Assembly: GCA_018105865.1 (NCBI GenBank)
Contig: CM030872.1
Span: forward strand, 5,488,516 to 5,552,515
Source of the DNA: Metaphire vulgaris
Taxonomy: Eukaryota; Annelida; Clitellata; Crassiclitellata; Megascolecidae
DNA length: 64,000 nucleotides
Direction of reading: 5' to 3'
Numbering within the stretch: the stretch's first letter is position 1; the number at the start of each line of letters is the position of its first letter. The position numbers and the translations under genes were made by a program. The notes beneath the pieces are model-generated. The model was not told the origin of the DNA. It saw only the letters and a list, made by a program, of their open reading frames with translations, and made no database searches. This document shows positions 44,790 to 58,944 of the stretch, piece by piece.

Positions 44790-45540
44790 GCTATTGCTTT
44801 CTTCTTCTTCAGGTGCTCTGTCCAGTGGCAGGTTCCATACTACAGTGTCGCCACTTTTATATTCTGAGCCTTTTACTTCAGAGTTGCATCCTTGTTCTTT
44901 ATCGTAGGACCTACTGTTGCGGACTCTTGGAAACAGAGTTGGCAGTCTGCTGAGGTCAAGAACAAATACCTAATCACAGACCCCTGCAAGCGCCAACTCG
45001 ACTTTGACCCAGTACGCTATGATTGGGTCCACCTCAATCGCTATCGAACAGGCCATGGCCGGTGCGCCGCTATGCTCCACCGTTGGGGGAGCCAGAGATG
45101 ACCCGAATTGCCTTTGCGGCATCAGACAGACTATGAACCACATAGTCAATGACTGTCACTTCACCCGACTCAAAGGAGGACTCGAAGCCCTGCATCATCA
45201 GGCTCAACCTGACGCTGTTGAATGGCTGAGAAAGAAAGGCATTCGCTATAGAAGGAAGAATCGTAGGATACAGCATCAATGTCCTTAGTCGTCCGTGCTG
45301 TGTTTCCCTTCCATCTTCCCTCTAGTCTAGTACGTCTCTTCCCTTGTAGTACTTCTCTTAGCAGGCATGTTTCTTCTCAGAGCATGACCATCACATTCTT
45401 TTGTCTAGCACAAATGGTGTTTCATTCTCTTTTATCCCTTCCACACTTCTTCGCTGGTTATCTCTACAGTCCAATTTATTTGCTCCCATTCGTCGTCAGA
45501 TCCGCATTTCGAATGCCTCTAATCTCTTGACCTCGTCATA
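44790..45540 (-). mobile_element. RTE-type LINE C-terminus, interrupted
   Basis: Minus-strand RTE sequence at 45,540-45,290 (EVKRLEAFEMRI) and at 44,910-44,790 (VVWNLPLDRAPEEEE). The two are separated by a plus-strand LINE piece at 44,905-45,288. Confidence 0.6.
44905..45288 (+). mobile_element. LINE C-terminal CCHC-like domain
   Basis: Two frames joined by one frameshift near 45,095: DSWKQSWQSAEVKNKYLI, LNRYRTGHGRCAAMLHRWG, then CLCGIRQTMNHIVNDC (C-x-C-x7-H-x4-C) and DAVEWLRKKGI. This ending is widespread in invertebrate LINE polyproteins. Confidence 0.65.
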
Positions 45541-45750
45541 AAATACTTATACAGATTGGAAGTTAACGGAGAACTAACAGAATGGTTTGAGATAGCAGTT
45601 GGAACGAGCGAGACAGGTATGTTACATCCCCACTGCTGTTCAAGAGGCGGTAGTGCAAAAAGCAGTACAAAATACGAAAGAAGAATATGCTGGACAATAT
45701 TGGTCTTGAAGATGACATGTGGTCCTTATGCATTTTGGCCCTGCTGAATC
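45541..45750 (+). mobile_element. RTE-type RT scrap
   Basis: Reads LEVNGELTEWFEIAVGTSET, the region just before motif B of RTE reverse transcriptases (V..G.L..WF...VG.RQG). Then decayed. 45,751-46,085 shows nothing identifiable. Confidence 0.55.
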
Positions 45751-46089
45751 CAAAAATCACATCCGTTTCCTTCAGTCAAGTCTAGTTTCTCCCGCGAAAA
45801 CGCTGTTTACTGAGAAACTATTACAGTAATAACGTAGCATTATGCATGATAATTATTTAGCAGGAATGTGCAAAATGATACGCTGAATGTGCGGCGAGTT
45901 TAATTAACTATTTTAAAGTTTTTCAGCTTAATAGGCAGTTTTCAGATGCAGACGTCAGCATTTTATGGCCATAGGCCTACATAAGCAGCGTGAAACCAAC
46001 GGCAGCATTCAGTTGTTCGTGAGGCTTACAAGTCGCAGCAAATTTAACTTTGTTAAATAGTTTTCTGTTTTCATCCAGCGCCACATTTC

Positions 46090-46400
46090 GTGAACGGTGC
46101 AGGATTGATTCTGACAAGTTTTGCTATGTTTGTGGCTGTTTTGCAGCACCTAAATAAAGAAGAACTGTGCCTAAATTTGTGCATAAAGCTAATAATGAAT
46201 ATTTCGGAGCTAAACTGGATGACCAGAAAAAATCTTGGGCACCACATAAGGTGTGCAGGACATGTGTTTAAAAGCCTCAGACGGTGGACTAAAGGTCAGA
46301 GAAAAAGTCTTAGCTTTGGAGTTCAAAATTTCCCAAAAACTCCAGTCTGGAGTGCGGCGAGAGCCTCGAAACCATGCTGATGACTGCACGACATGCATTG
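46090..46400 (+). pseudogene. N-terminal fragment of the CACTG-transposon protein family
   Basis: In changing frames: DKFCYVCGCFA, WAPHKVCRTCV-like, SLRRWTKGQR, then NHADDCTTC. This parallels GDQDK...PHICC...DCYFC at 11,150-11,330. Its C-terminal counterpart is at 47,892-48,075. Confidence 0.55.
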
Positions 46401-46497
46401 CTTGATTCTCTTGTTTGCTGTGCTGATTTTTCACGCCGAGCAACAGCCTGCTACTCATTCTCACTTGATTGTCGGAAAGCTCGTGAACGCTGGACTT

Positions 46498-46995
46498 TTT
46501 TGTTTTGCACAGAGGGTTAGAAAGAGGGATAAAATAGCTAAACAATGGTGCAAACCTCATCTTCTTAGCTCTTACATAGCCCGAGATGTAGCAAATTCAA
46601 AAAAATTTGGAAACTTTCTCAGAATTCAAAACTTTCGCGAAATTCGCCGATAATACTTATGTTCAAACATTGGGGTCATCGGGTTAGAATTGATAGATCT
46701 TTGCCAAATGTCAACCGATTTTCAAACTTTTCGGTTTATTTTGTTCCTCTGACATCCCTTTAGAACTTTGCCGCTGACCAAAGTGGGATTGCCGCTTAAA
46801 ATATTTTGCTAGGGGGCTTTAAACATTTTTCGAGGGGAGAGGGTGATATTTTAGGCCGTCAAGTGGACTCTACCCCAATTTTTTGTGTTTTGCACGGACG
46901 GTTAGAAAGAGGAACAAACAATATTAACAATGGTGCAAACCTAATCTTTTTAGCTCATATATAGCCTGAGATATAGCAAATTTAAAACGTTACAG
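46498..46995. repeat. Pair of ~105-bp direct repeats
   Basis: 46,498-46,602 and 46,888-46,990 share TGTTTTGCAC, GGTTAGAAAGAGG, ACAATGGTGCAAACC and AGATRTAGCAAATT. The spacing is about 390 bp. Confidence 0.75.
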
Positions 46996-47099
46996 CAATC
47001 ATTTCTGAGAACGCTTTTCCAAAAATTAAATCCCCGGTACGGTGACGACGTCTGAAAATTTAATCCCCACTTGAGGAGTTAAATATAAAAAATAGGTAT

Positions 47100-47891
47100 T
47101 GAGCCTAGGAATGAATAAATATATATATAATAATGGGGGGCAGGGCTTTGGGAGAGGGAAGGGAGGGGAGGTTTGGGAGGAGGAAGGTGGGTTGTACGGG
47201 TTTTGGGAGCAGCGTTGTGTAGGTTTGGAAACGGGGTTTGGGGCCGGTGGGGTAGGGCGGAGCGCTGATGGGTTGGGGCCTGGGCGATTGGGAGAGGAAT
47301 GGGTAGTTGGAAGGGGGAGAGGGAGAGGAAGGAGAACGGGGTTTAGGGCCGGGGCGGGAATGGGTTGGGGCTGGAATGGGTTGGGCCAGGGCGATTGGGA
47401 GAGGGATGAGGAGAGGGGAAAAGAGATGGGGAGAGGAAGGGAACGGGGTTTGGAGCCTGGGCCGGAATGGGTTGGGGCCGGGGCGATTGGAAGAGGGATG
47501 GGGAGAGGGAAAAGGGTTGGGGAGACGGAAGGGGAACGGGGTTTGAGGGGCGATTGGGAGAGGGATGGGGAGAGGGAAAGGGTTGGGGAAACGGAAGGGG
47601 AACAGGGGTTTGGGGGGCGATTGGGAGGGGAGGGGAGAGGGAAGGAGATGGGGATAGGGAAGGGAAAAGGGGTTTTGGGGCCAGGGCGGGAATGGGTTGG
47701 GCCTGGGCGATTGGGAGAGGGATGGGGTGAGGGAAGAGGGACGGGGTTTGAGCTGCAATTAAGACGCTTCGTTAAACGCTCCGGTTTGATTAAACAATAT
47801 TTGGTTGTCAATGACAACAGCGTCTTGCAATACCCGCCGTGTTGCGGACGGACGGACAGACGCGACGGAAATCGAGAATTATATAATAAGA
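47100..47891 (-). mobile_element. Helitron-like element filled by a purine-rich minisatellite
   Basis: The minus-strand 5' end A/TCTTATTATATAATTCTC starts at 47,891 and resembles that at 9,679. From about 47,130 to 47,740 the plus strand is almost all purine, with degenerate units such as GATTGGGAGAGGGATGGGGA. The long Gly/Arg/Glu and Pro-rich frames here are repeat artefacts. The 3' terminus was not resolved. Confidence 0.55.
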
Positions 47892-48075
47892 TGAGCGTCA
47901 AGTTGCATTTCCTTCAAAGCCACCTGAACTTCCCTTCAAATCTCGAAGCTATGAGTTAAGAACAAGGAACAGGCTTCCATCAAGGTATCAAGACAAATCA
48001 TGGAACGTAGCTATCAAGGCAGATGGCACTCGAACATGATGGCAGACTACTGATGGTGTTTACAGTTTGACAACT
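47892..48075 (+). pseudogene. C-terminal fragment of the CACTG-transposon protein family
   Basis: MSVKLHFLQSHLNFPSNLEA followed by FHQGIK and decayed sequence. It parallels CNMSLKIHFLHSHLDFF at 11,660-11,720. The Helitron-like element lies immediately upstream. Confidence 0.6.
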
Positions 48076-48540
48076 GTGATAATAACTATAACAAAGCCTC
48101 CGAAAACAGAAGATTCCTGCCTCAAAATTAAAATTTAAACAATTCTTATTGGTCTCTTTATTTGTCGACAGACTCGTTTCTTGTTTGAATAAAATATATT
48201 ACGTGTTATCGCTTCTTCAGAATTTCTTATTATCCTTGACATCTGACTTAAATACCTTTTAATAAAGCACGATTCTTTACTTAGTCAGTCTTAGTGAATG
48301 ACTTAATGTGCGTTAACAACCATGTAATAATTCCTTATTAGCGAAAAATTAGACGTATTGCATATTTTTGCTTCATATCTTAAATCAGCACCTTTTATTT
48401 GGATAAAATCAGCTAAAATGCTTAGTTCAGCAGATTTTGTCAGATGTACACCAGTGTTATAATTTAAGGTTTTCAGATGACATACCTGTAGACGTGATAG
48501 AAACAAAAAGAAATAACATACAAACATGAAGTAATGAAAT
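48076..48540. other. No identifiable feature
   Basis: AT-rich sequence. A 91-codon minus frame (48,303-48,578) shows no domain. Confidence 0.35.
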
Positions 48541-48544
48541 AAGC

Positions 48545-48695
48545 CGGACCGGAGAAGTTGGACTAAAAATAAATACACAGAAAACTAAAACAATGGTCAC
48601 GGGTGAAACCGGAAAAGAAGAAAAAATTAAAATAAAACTAAAGGAGGAAGTAATAGAATAATTACCGACATTCGTATACTTAGGATTAGTGAAGA
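48545..48695 (+). mobile_element. RTE-type RT palm scrap
   Basis: Reads GLKINTQKTKTMVTGETGK and later FVYLGLV, the post-motif C segment of RTE RT. Confidence 0.6.
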
Positions 48696-48825
48696 ATCAT
48701 AAGTGCAGGGTGTCACGTGACCTAAACAGTGTAGGTCAAACTGCAGAGTGCAGTTTTCAGTCGGCGTTTAAAAACAATCAGCGAAACAATTAAGTCCGAA
48801 GTAACAGATTTAGGTCGATCAGGAG
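48696..48825 (-). mobile_element. LINE C-terminal scrap
   Basis: The reverse complement matches the end of the LINE at 60,593-62,780 (CACTTATGAC...GGTGTCACGTG; AFKRR... region). Confidence 0.55.
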
Positions 48826-49435
48826 TTCTCAAACTGTGGTCAGCGGACCCCCGGGAATCCGCGAAGCACCTGTAGGGGTCCGCGAAGAGTGTCCGGAAAA
48901 ACTATCCACAAAGAGATTGTTACTTATTTACTTATTTAAAATAGGCAATTGGATAAAAGGCAGACCACTGAATGGACGCTAGATTGTGTGAAGATAGCGG
49001 CTCAGGTCATACACATCTGGTGTTACACACAGAGGTACCCTGGCTGTCACGTGGAAAGGTAGGTACTTCAACGTGACTTTGAGCTTCGTACTGAATTATC
49101 ATCGTTTTTATTGGAACATAACTCAGACCTAGCAATGCGTTTTTCCGATAATGTACAGTGTATGGCTTGCAAAATAATCTTAGCTGGCTAATCTCTTCAA
49201 CTATCTAAATGCTCTTAACAGGTCGTTGCGAAGCAAAGATTCAATTTTTTAACAACTGATACGATAACCACTTTGAAAAAGTTGAGAATTTGAAAGACAA
49301 GACAAGCAAACAAGTCGTCATTCTTATATTTCCCTTGTATTTTTCTATTTATAATTGTTTAAATTCCCTGACAAGCAAAAAAAAATTCATGGTCCAAAAA
49401 TGTGCCGGAGCTCCGTTCCGCCGCGTTCCGGTTGA
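48826..49435. mobile_element. hAT-like left terminus and unassigned sequence
   Basis: CAGGAGTTCTCAAACTGTGG at 48,824-48,843 with GGACCCCCGGG and GGGGTCCGCG motifs is a typical hAT end. The other end was not found. Confidence 0.4.
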
Positions 49436-49439
49436 CTTT

Positions 49440-49920
49440 CAGCACTGGTTTAACGTTAGTAAGTATGACCTTGTCAGGGAGTCCGCTAATTTCTTATACC
49501 TTTCCAAGGGGGTTGTTGTACTGAAAAAGTTTGAGATTGTTCCAAACAGACGGAGCAGCGTTTGCGAAGGAACGGTCGGTGTGAGAAAGGCGAGTGCGCC
49601 GCTTTATCAGTTTATTAGCACCGCGTGATTTCAGTAGGCGAGACTGTCCCTGCAATTGAATCTGCCCGGTAGCTGGGCTGTTGTGTTGTTATTGTCTTGA
49701 CGATAATTAGCGCGATCTTGTACTGAATGCGGTATCGTATTGGTAGCCAATCGAGACGAGCAAAGACCGATGTAATATGTTCTGTTGGGCGCACTTTACA
49801 AACAGTTCTGGCCAGTGAGTTCTGTACCCGTTGCACCTGCTGTAAGTTTTTCCCGAGGCGCTGTAAAGTACAAAGTTGCAGTAGTCCAGTCTACTGCTAA
49901 CCACGGAACAGATTGTCGAT
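49440..49920 (-). mobile_element. CR1/L2-type LINE, C-terminal part
   Basis: Minus-strand frames: SSRLDYCNFVLYSASGKT, MQRVQNSLARTVCKV, EHITSVFARLDWLPIRYR. The C-terminus follows toward 49,440 (FANAAPSVWNN). Related to the element at 60,593-62,780. Confidence 0.75.
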
Positions 49921-49984
49921 CAATCGTCTTTTAGCATCCGGCGTATTCAGCTTCTCGCATTTGCGGGAACTTGAATCGTACCGT

Positions 49985-50335
49985 ACAACCTAAACGCCAT
50001 CAAACCGGACTGTCTACCGTCCCGATTTCGCGTCGTTAATTCCCCTCGACCTATGGAAAACCGTAGCGAATCGGGGCGGGAGAGTGAATGAATCGTTGTT
50101 TATTAAACCGGTTCAACAGAGTTACACAGTAGCCTTCCGCTCCTTTGAGCTACTGTTGCTCAAGCTTAACTCCAACCAGCTCAGCAACGCTGAAGCCATC
50201 ACCACTGCTATCATATATCAGCCGTCGTCTTCTAACTTATCTGCATTTTACACTCAATTCTCGATCTGTTTGACAACCTGGGCGCGACACCACCACCCCA
50301 CCATCGTCATAAGCGCATGGCCAGGGGGACCGTAG
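49985..50335 (+). mobile_element. LINE endonuclease scrap
   Basis: Frames with FELLLLKLNSNQLSNAEAI, then IYQPSSSNLSAFYTQFS: the EEP domain of CR1/L2-type LINEs (VYRPPS...F). Confidence 0.6.
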
Positions 50336-50337
50336 CG

Positions 50338-50577
50338 TCACCCCTTGACCATGACCCCCGGATGGCACGTCTCCAGAACGTTGATAATCTCGCTGGTCTG
50401 GGTATGGAAACTATGGATGTGGCCGATCAATCTTTTCCTAGGACGACCAGGATAGCGCTTCCACGATCGGTCAGGTGGACGACTGATGAATAGGTCGACG
50501 TGACAGGGGAGGGCTTGATGAACCGAAACTGCCTCTCCGAGGTGGGCTGCAATTCCGAAGATGGCAAGCGTAGTCAA
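50338..50577 (-). mobile_element. LINE C-terminal scrap
   Basis: Minus frame with HLGEAVSVHQALPCHVDL, RPPDRSWKRYPGRPRKRLI, a common LINE C-terminus (GRPPxxSWxRPPGRPR). Confidence 0.65.
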
Positions 50578-50672
50578 TTAATTGAGGTTAATAATTAATT
50601 AATTAATTAATTAATTGGTCATTAGCTGATTAAAAACATTTTATTAAAATCTCGTTTTGCGACGGATGGCGT

Positions 50673-50677
50673 AAAGA

Positions 50678-50742
<65 letters not shown>
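50673..50742. repeat. (TA)n microsatellite
   Basis: About 68 bp of TA repeats ending roughly 45 bp from the donor site of the collagen exon at 50,792. Confidence 0.95.
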
Positions 50743-50746
<4 letters not shown>

Positions 50747-50791
50747 GAACCACTAATAAAGATTATGGAGTACAAAGAGCATTTTATATAC

Positions 50792-50863
50792 CGGAGTTCC
50801 GGGCAAACCGGGACTTCCATCGGAGCCAGAAGAACCAACATTGCCTCTCGGACCAGCTTCACC
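50792..50863 (-). CDS. Fibrillar collagen, triple-helix exon (72 bp)
   Basis: Eight Gly-X-Y triplets, starting GEAGPRGNVGSSG and ending GSPGLPGTP, phase 0. Acceptor TGTCTTTTTCAG, donor CCG/GTATAT. The donor is weaker than its neighbours. Confidence 0.92.
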
Positions 50864-51645
50864 CTGAAAAAGACAATACGCGATGTTAACAACACTGGAT
50901 AGGTAGTATTCTAAAGTATAGTAAATTAAAAGTAAAGTACTTCCAGGGCTTTCAAGACTAACTTCAAGTTTCTATAGGGCGGCGCTGAATCTCCGTTCCC
51001 AAGGCCATCAGCCAGGCGACCAGTGTTTGACAAATCACAAATAAAATGACATACCCAAAATCAAAATCATTTGCAGTTCTGGATTAAATCAAATCAGTGG
51101 ACTTTCAAATAAAAATCTTTTTTCCAAATCAAATAAAAAGTGTCACTTTTGTAAAATCACAAATCAAATTGAATCTTGAAAAATACAACATTAACACTAC
51201 ATGACCTTTTGACACATTTTTGCGCTATATTAGTTCCAACTCACTGCAAGACAGTGTGTTAGTAGTTACTAGTCTCTCAGTAATAGGCTTAATTAATCAC
51301 AGTTTCACTTTCTCACATGGCTTGTGCACTGAGAGTGGTAATGTTAGGTTTGCCACTGCATGCAAATTCATATTGTCGTAGTTCTAGATCACACTGTTGG
51401 TTTCTCAGCAACAGAAGTTCAAAAGTTGTTGCTGATAACCGATTGCGTCTTGCTGATATAATTGCCCAGGTGATGGAAAACAGCCTCTCGACGCTGCCTT
51501 GAAGTAGGCCTATGCTAAGCAGTCAACGTGCTATATGTCGTAGATTTGATCATTTGGGTAAGCAGACCCTTCAGTTGTCCAGAATACCTCAGGTGTCATA
51601 CTTGTGTCTGTTGATGAAATAGAAACCATAATGGTTACTACTTTC

Positions 51646-51969
51646 CAGAGTTGTTTCAGTTAACTTTAACTGTAACTGAAATATCAGTTAACTGAAAAAT
51701 AAGAAATCAGTTAACTTTAACTGAAACTGTTACTGAAAAATTTCAATAACTGTAACTGTAAATGAAAAATAGCTGAAATAGCTAAAATAACTGAAAAATA
51801 ATTGTATATATAGTTTCGTACTATTTCTGGTTTTTTCTTAAGATAAATAACTCTATATATGAAACTGTAACTGAAAAATGACAATAACTTTAACTGTAAC
51901 TATAACTTTAAAATAATTTCAATAACTCTAACTGTAACTGAAAAATAATCAATAACTGAAACAACACTG
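51646..51969. mobile_element. Nested hAT MITE, 324 bp
   Basis: Ends CAGAGTTGTTTCAGTTA and (reverse complement) CAGTGTTGTTTCAGTTA, flanked by CTACTTTC / CTACTTCC. The interior is degenerate TAACTGAAAAAT repeats. A related scrap lies at 9,226-9,290. Confidence 0.75.
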
Positions 51970-52039
51970 CTACTTCCTGTTTGTGTTGACACAATAGTGC
52001 CACCACTGCCACAAAAAACTACTGCCTCTTACCACATTA

Positions 52040-52105
52040 CCTCATCTTATCTTATCTTATCTTATCATTATTATCATCTTATCATTACCTTATCACATCT
52101 AACCC
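52040..52105. repeat. (CTTAT)n-like short tandem repeat
   Basis: CTTATCTTATCTTATCTTAT followed by related ATC/ATT units. Confidence 0.85.
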
Positions 52106-52439
52106 TCAACTGGCTTAACTGTTGAGCCTAGGTTCTCAGATGAATTTATGTTAACTCTGAATAGCTAGGCCCTATATGTACTATAATGGTGATTTGGGTT
52201 CAAAATCAAACCAAATAAAAACTAACCAAAATCAAATCGAATCAAATCACTTAAATTTAAAATAAAATCTTTGGCTCTCAAATCAAATTAACCGTGGTTA
52301 TTTAAATCGCGATTTAATCGAATCGCGTTTTAGCTTGCCCAACTCTTCAGGCGACTAATGCAATTTGCATGATATGGGGCCAGTGTTCTCATGCAACGCG
52401 ACTGCTTGCTCCGCAGATTAATCCGCTACTCAAATGCCA

Positions 52440-52560
52440 TCGCCATCTGGCGAAAGATATCTGAGTCGGCCTTAGGGTTCCTGCTTCGAACCCGCGACCT
52501 TCTGTTCTATCGTCCAACGTTGTTAGTTGTTACTATTCTGCTAACTTCGCATCCTACAAT
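52440..52560 (-). mobile_element. tRNA-derived SINE (family A), partial
   Basis: The reverse complement shows CGGGTTCGAAGC (B-box region), CCCTAAGGCCGACTCAG and GAAGTTAGCAGAATAG, matching 17,905-18,175. Confidence 0.7.
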
Positions 52561-52589
52561 AGCAATATAAAATCCAAATCTAAAGAAAT

Positions 52590-53165
52590 TGGAATGCACA
52601 ATTGCACTTACATTTCTGGTTCATGGTTTTGTGGCTAGCAGGTTAGACTATTGCAATTATCTTTATCTTGGCCTGCCCAAAAGCCTGCTCTCCACTCTCA
52701 ATCTATCCTAAATGCTGCGGCTCGTCTTGTGGCTAAAACTCCTCGCTACTCTAGCATCTCAGACTTTATGTTTAACACCCTCAACTGGCTTCCAATTTCT
52801 GACTACATTCAATTCAAACAAGTCATTATTGTTTTTGCAGCACTTAGAGGTCAGTCACCGTCTTGCATTACTGAGCTTTTCAAATCACCCTCTTCCACTA
52901 CTCATCGCCTGCTCCGCTGCACTGATCAGAAGAATGTTAATGTCCACAGATTACACACTGCTCTTACTCAGCATCGGGCTTTTGCAGTGACTGGACCATC
53001 CCTCTGGAATGCCTTTAACCCATCCATTCGGGAATCACTTCATACTCCCTCGCTCTGCTCAATGCGAAGGACTAAAGTCTCACTACTTTACCCTGCGACT
53101 CCAATGCTAGGAGCGCCTCTGAGTGGAAATAGAAGATGCGCTATACAAATACCACATTACATTAC
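52590..53165 (+). mobile_element. L2-like LINE, C-terminal part with (CATTA)n tail
   Basis: Reads QSILNAAARLVAKTPRYSSI, FNTLNWLPISDYIQFK, HRAFAVTGPSLWNAFNPSI. The 3' UTR ends GCGCTATACAAATACCACAT and TTACATTACATCA. Confidence 0.8.
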
Positions 53166-53471
53166 ATCACATTGGCGACAGTTGCATAAAGCATATATTT
53201 TGACGAATTTCACTTCAGGCCATTTAGCTAGTTTCTAGAAAAATCATAATTTAAAGCTCTTAAAATGTTCGTCGACGATTCCTATTCAAGAGGCGCTAAA
53301 TATATTTAAATGCGGAATTAATTTCCGTTTGGCAAATTAACACTGCTTACTGAGCGTTCGGAATTGCGTTAAAATTCCAGCACACATATGTACCAGCGCT
53401 AGAAATTCTAATTGATAATTTAAAAATTGTTCATTGACGTTTTTGATCCGTCAATCTCTCGTTTAATATAA

Positions 53472-54136
53472 TCTTAAATAATAATTCTCTTTGTAAGGTC
53501 AGTTTGTTTGAAAGTTTGTCAGTTACGATACACGGCAGATGTTGGAGGACATTGACAACCAAACTGTATAATCGACGGAGCGTTCGACGAAACGTCTTCA
53601 TTGCAGCTTCACGAATCGTCCTGATTGCCTGCACTGGGGGCGCAGTACCCCGTGTGGCGCCGTAGGCTCTACTGAAGACGCAGTCCCCCGTGTTGAGCCG
53701 TAGCCTCAGCCTGTAGACCGTACTGGAAGGGGGTGCATCCTCCCGTCGTAAACCAAGCCCCAACCGACGTGGGCTCTAGGCCCAACTGGGACGCAGCCTC
53801 CCGTCGGAGACCAAGCCCAAGTACCCGAGGGAGGCTTCTACTGAGGGGCTCAGCCTCACGTGTGGGGCCGCAGGTCCTACTGGGGGCGCAACCCCGTGTG
53901 AGGCCATAGATCTTACTGGGGACGCAGCCTCCCGTGAGATACCTAATCCCAATCCCACGTGGGGGTTTTATCCCCTACTGGGGGCAGAGCCCCTCAGGGA
54001 GAAAAAGTCCCAGCCCTCCGTGGGAGACAAAACCCCTTTGGGTCCGTAAAAAAAGCCGTATGCCCAAAAGGGGCCGTAAGTAACACTGAAGGGCGCATCC
54101 CCCGTGAGAGACCATTTTTAGCGGGTTAACAGCTAG
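53472..54136 (+). mobile_element. Helitron (family II), 665 bp
   Basis: Starts TCTTAAATAATAATTCTC after A (53,471), ends GGGTTAACAGCTAG before T (54,137). The paralogous repeat at 59,156/59,157 shows the empty A/T site. The interior has GC-rich degenerate units (CTACTGGGGGCGCAGCC) at 53,630-54,110. Confidence 0.9.
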
Positions 54137-54149
54137 TTATCTATTAAGC

Positions 54150-54675
54150 AATTAGTGAAAATTTTTAACCGTGCCTTCTCATACGCCTCACCTGAACTTT
54201 GGAACTCGATCCCAGCTTCCCTCCGCAGACTTGGACACTTTCAAACAATAAAATCTGAATCCTCATTTCTTATCATTTCTGCATTATCTCCTCAAGTCTT
54301 CAGGTCTAAGCTTAAATCCTTCCTTTTTCTAAAATCATTTCCTCCATAGCTGTAACAACCTTGCCTTGGGGCGGAAGATGGCAGAGTGGGTTACGTGCTG
54401 GAGCGTCAGGCTGACAGAGCGGGTTCAAGCCCCGTTAGTGCCCCTAGTGGCTTTCACGCAGGCAGTAATGTCCTCTAAGCCACTTTAAATCATGCTAAGT
54501 TTTTTAGCCTCACTGCCCTTTGGATGTTGACTATTGCCTGGCTGATAAATTTATAATATACCTTCCCCATAGCTATTTTAAGAAAAGCTTGAGCGCCTAA
54601 GAATAAGCAGCTGTTTTTTGTGCTGTTACCAAGGCGCTATAGAAATCCGCGAGATTTTACTTTACTTTACTTTAG
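54150..54675 (+). mobile_element. L2-like LINE 3' end with SINE head inserted, (TTTAC)n tail
   Basis: Encodes NRAFSYASPELWNSIPASLR and RSKLKSFLFLKSFPP, then stop. A tRNA-like segment (GTTACGTGCTGGAGC, GGTTCAAGCCCC) lies at 54,368-54,450. The UTR resumes and ends GAGATTTTACTTTACTTTAC. TTAGTG at about 54,148-54,153 and after the tail may be the target duplication. Confidence 0.75.
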
Positions 54676-54865
54676 TGGGTTGTAATATCATTATATTCAC
54701 CGGTGTGTACTATATCACATAAATTAATACAGATTATTTTAAAAATACAAAGTGATGGGTGGATCATGCAGAAACGATTAATCACGCCATTTTAATCAGT
54801 TTTTAATTTGAAAAGACGTTTTCATGTTTTCGCATAAAAGAGAAAAGTATTTTATACTTATCATT

Positions 54866-55261
<396 letters not shown>

Positions 55262-55263
<2 letters not shown>

Positions 55264-55990
55264 GTTTTGAAAGTTCCGCGAAGGCGACAGCGTTAAATCT
55301 CTGGAGTGTCACTGATATTCGCTGTAGCAAAAAGGATGTTTCTCTTTCATCTCCGGATTGCCGCATATGAAGGCCGCCGATTTCCTTTAAGAAGCGGAGA
55401 CCTTCTTCGTTGATTGGCCCCATCGTCTCCAGAGCCAGAGGGATGAAGCGGTACGACCCAGACAGTTGAAGGTATTTGGCCGTTTTCCTTTCGGCTGCAC
55501 GTTCGGCTGCAGCACCCGCAGTTGATGCTGTCTGATGACAGTAGGAAGCGGCGAAAGTGTCTGCGACCGTAACGTCCCAAATAACGCATTTTCCTGTCTT
55601 CCATGGGATGAGAGTGCAGCCATCCGGTCGTTTTCCGTCGGATCTTGAGAGACCTGAAGGTTCCTTTGACGACGGGAAACCGGCCTTTATCAGCGAATGA
55701 CATAAGATATCGTTCAGGGCGGCGTGGCGGGCGATTCGACCAGGTCCTAGCCGACAGGAGAGACCATGGTGCCCATGTTGTTCGACTAGAGTACCGCAGG
55801 GACAGCTGTGCGGCATGCACAGTGTCGTTCCGAGTCGTAGACCAGCTGCTACACGCACTGATTCGTTGTCAAGTCTGAGGCCACAGTTGCTGATATAGGC
55901 AGTGCAAAGAGCCAGTCACCTGAGTGCTGTGATGTCACTGCGTTCAATCTAGCTCTGTCGATATGACTTGTCTGGCTTGAGAACAAGCTG
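55262..55990 (-). mobile_element. LINE C-terminus with CCHC and restriction-endonuclease-like domain
   Basis: Minus-strand frame from about 55,855: VAAGLRLGTTLC, CCHC knuckle CPCGTLVEQHGHHGLSC, ARHAALNDIL, then KRPDGCTLIPWKTGKCVIWD and DVTVADTFAAS, ending AVAFAELSKH directly before (TAA)n. Upstream after one frameshift: GDWLFALPIS. It is homologous to 8,232-8,933. PDG...WDVTV fits a PD-(D/E)XK-like endonuclease (inferred). Members of the R4/Dong lineage are known to target TAA repeats, which fits the junction. Confidence 0.75.
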
Positions 55991-56040
55991 GAGAATTCTT
56001 TCTCGATCAGTGGATTGCCCATTGTGATTGCTAATGATTG

Positions 56041-58906
<2,866 letters not shown>

Positions 58907-58944
58907 AGAATTGTTAAATCAACAATTGTTAAATCAATTTTAGA

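Larger units (their letters stand above)
51021..52347. mobile_element. hAT element, 1,327 bp, 8-bp target duplication
   Basis: Ends CAGTGTTTGACAAATC and (reverse complement) AAGAGTTGGGCAAGCT. The flanks CAGGCGAC at 51,013-51,020 and 52,348-52,355 are identical. Subterminal AAATCAAATC repeats lie at both ends. No transposase is visible; a second MITE is nested at 51,646. Confidence 0.75.
53270..54835. repeat. Intronic paralogous repeat, copy 1 (interrupted)
   Basis: 53,270-53,471 and 54,676-54,835 together match copy 2 at 58,945-59,335 in the same orientation (shared AAATTAACACTG.TTACTGA, GCTAGAAATTCT, TCTCGTTT.ATATAA; then GATGGATCA.GCAGAA-like). Copy 1 is interrupted by a Helitron and a LINE tail; copy 2 is uninterrupted. 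Confidence 0.8.

Noticed and set aside
47026..47959. Proline-rich (minus) and Gly/Arg-rich (plus) frames of 200-290 codons
   Set aside because: All three minus frames and the plus frames are open because the DNA is a purine-rich minisatellite. There is no domain, start context or splice support.
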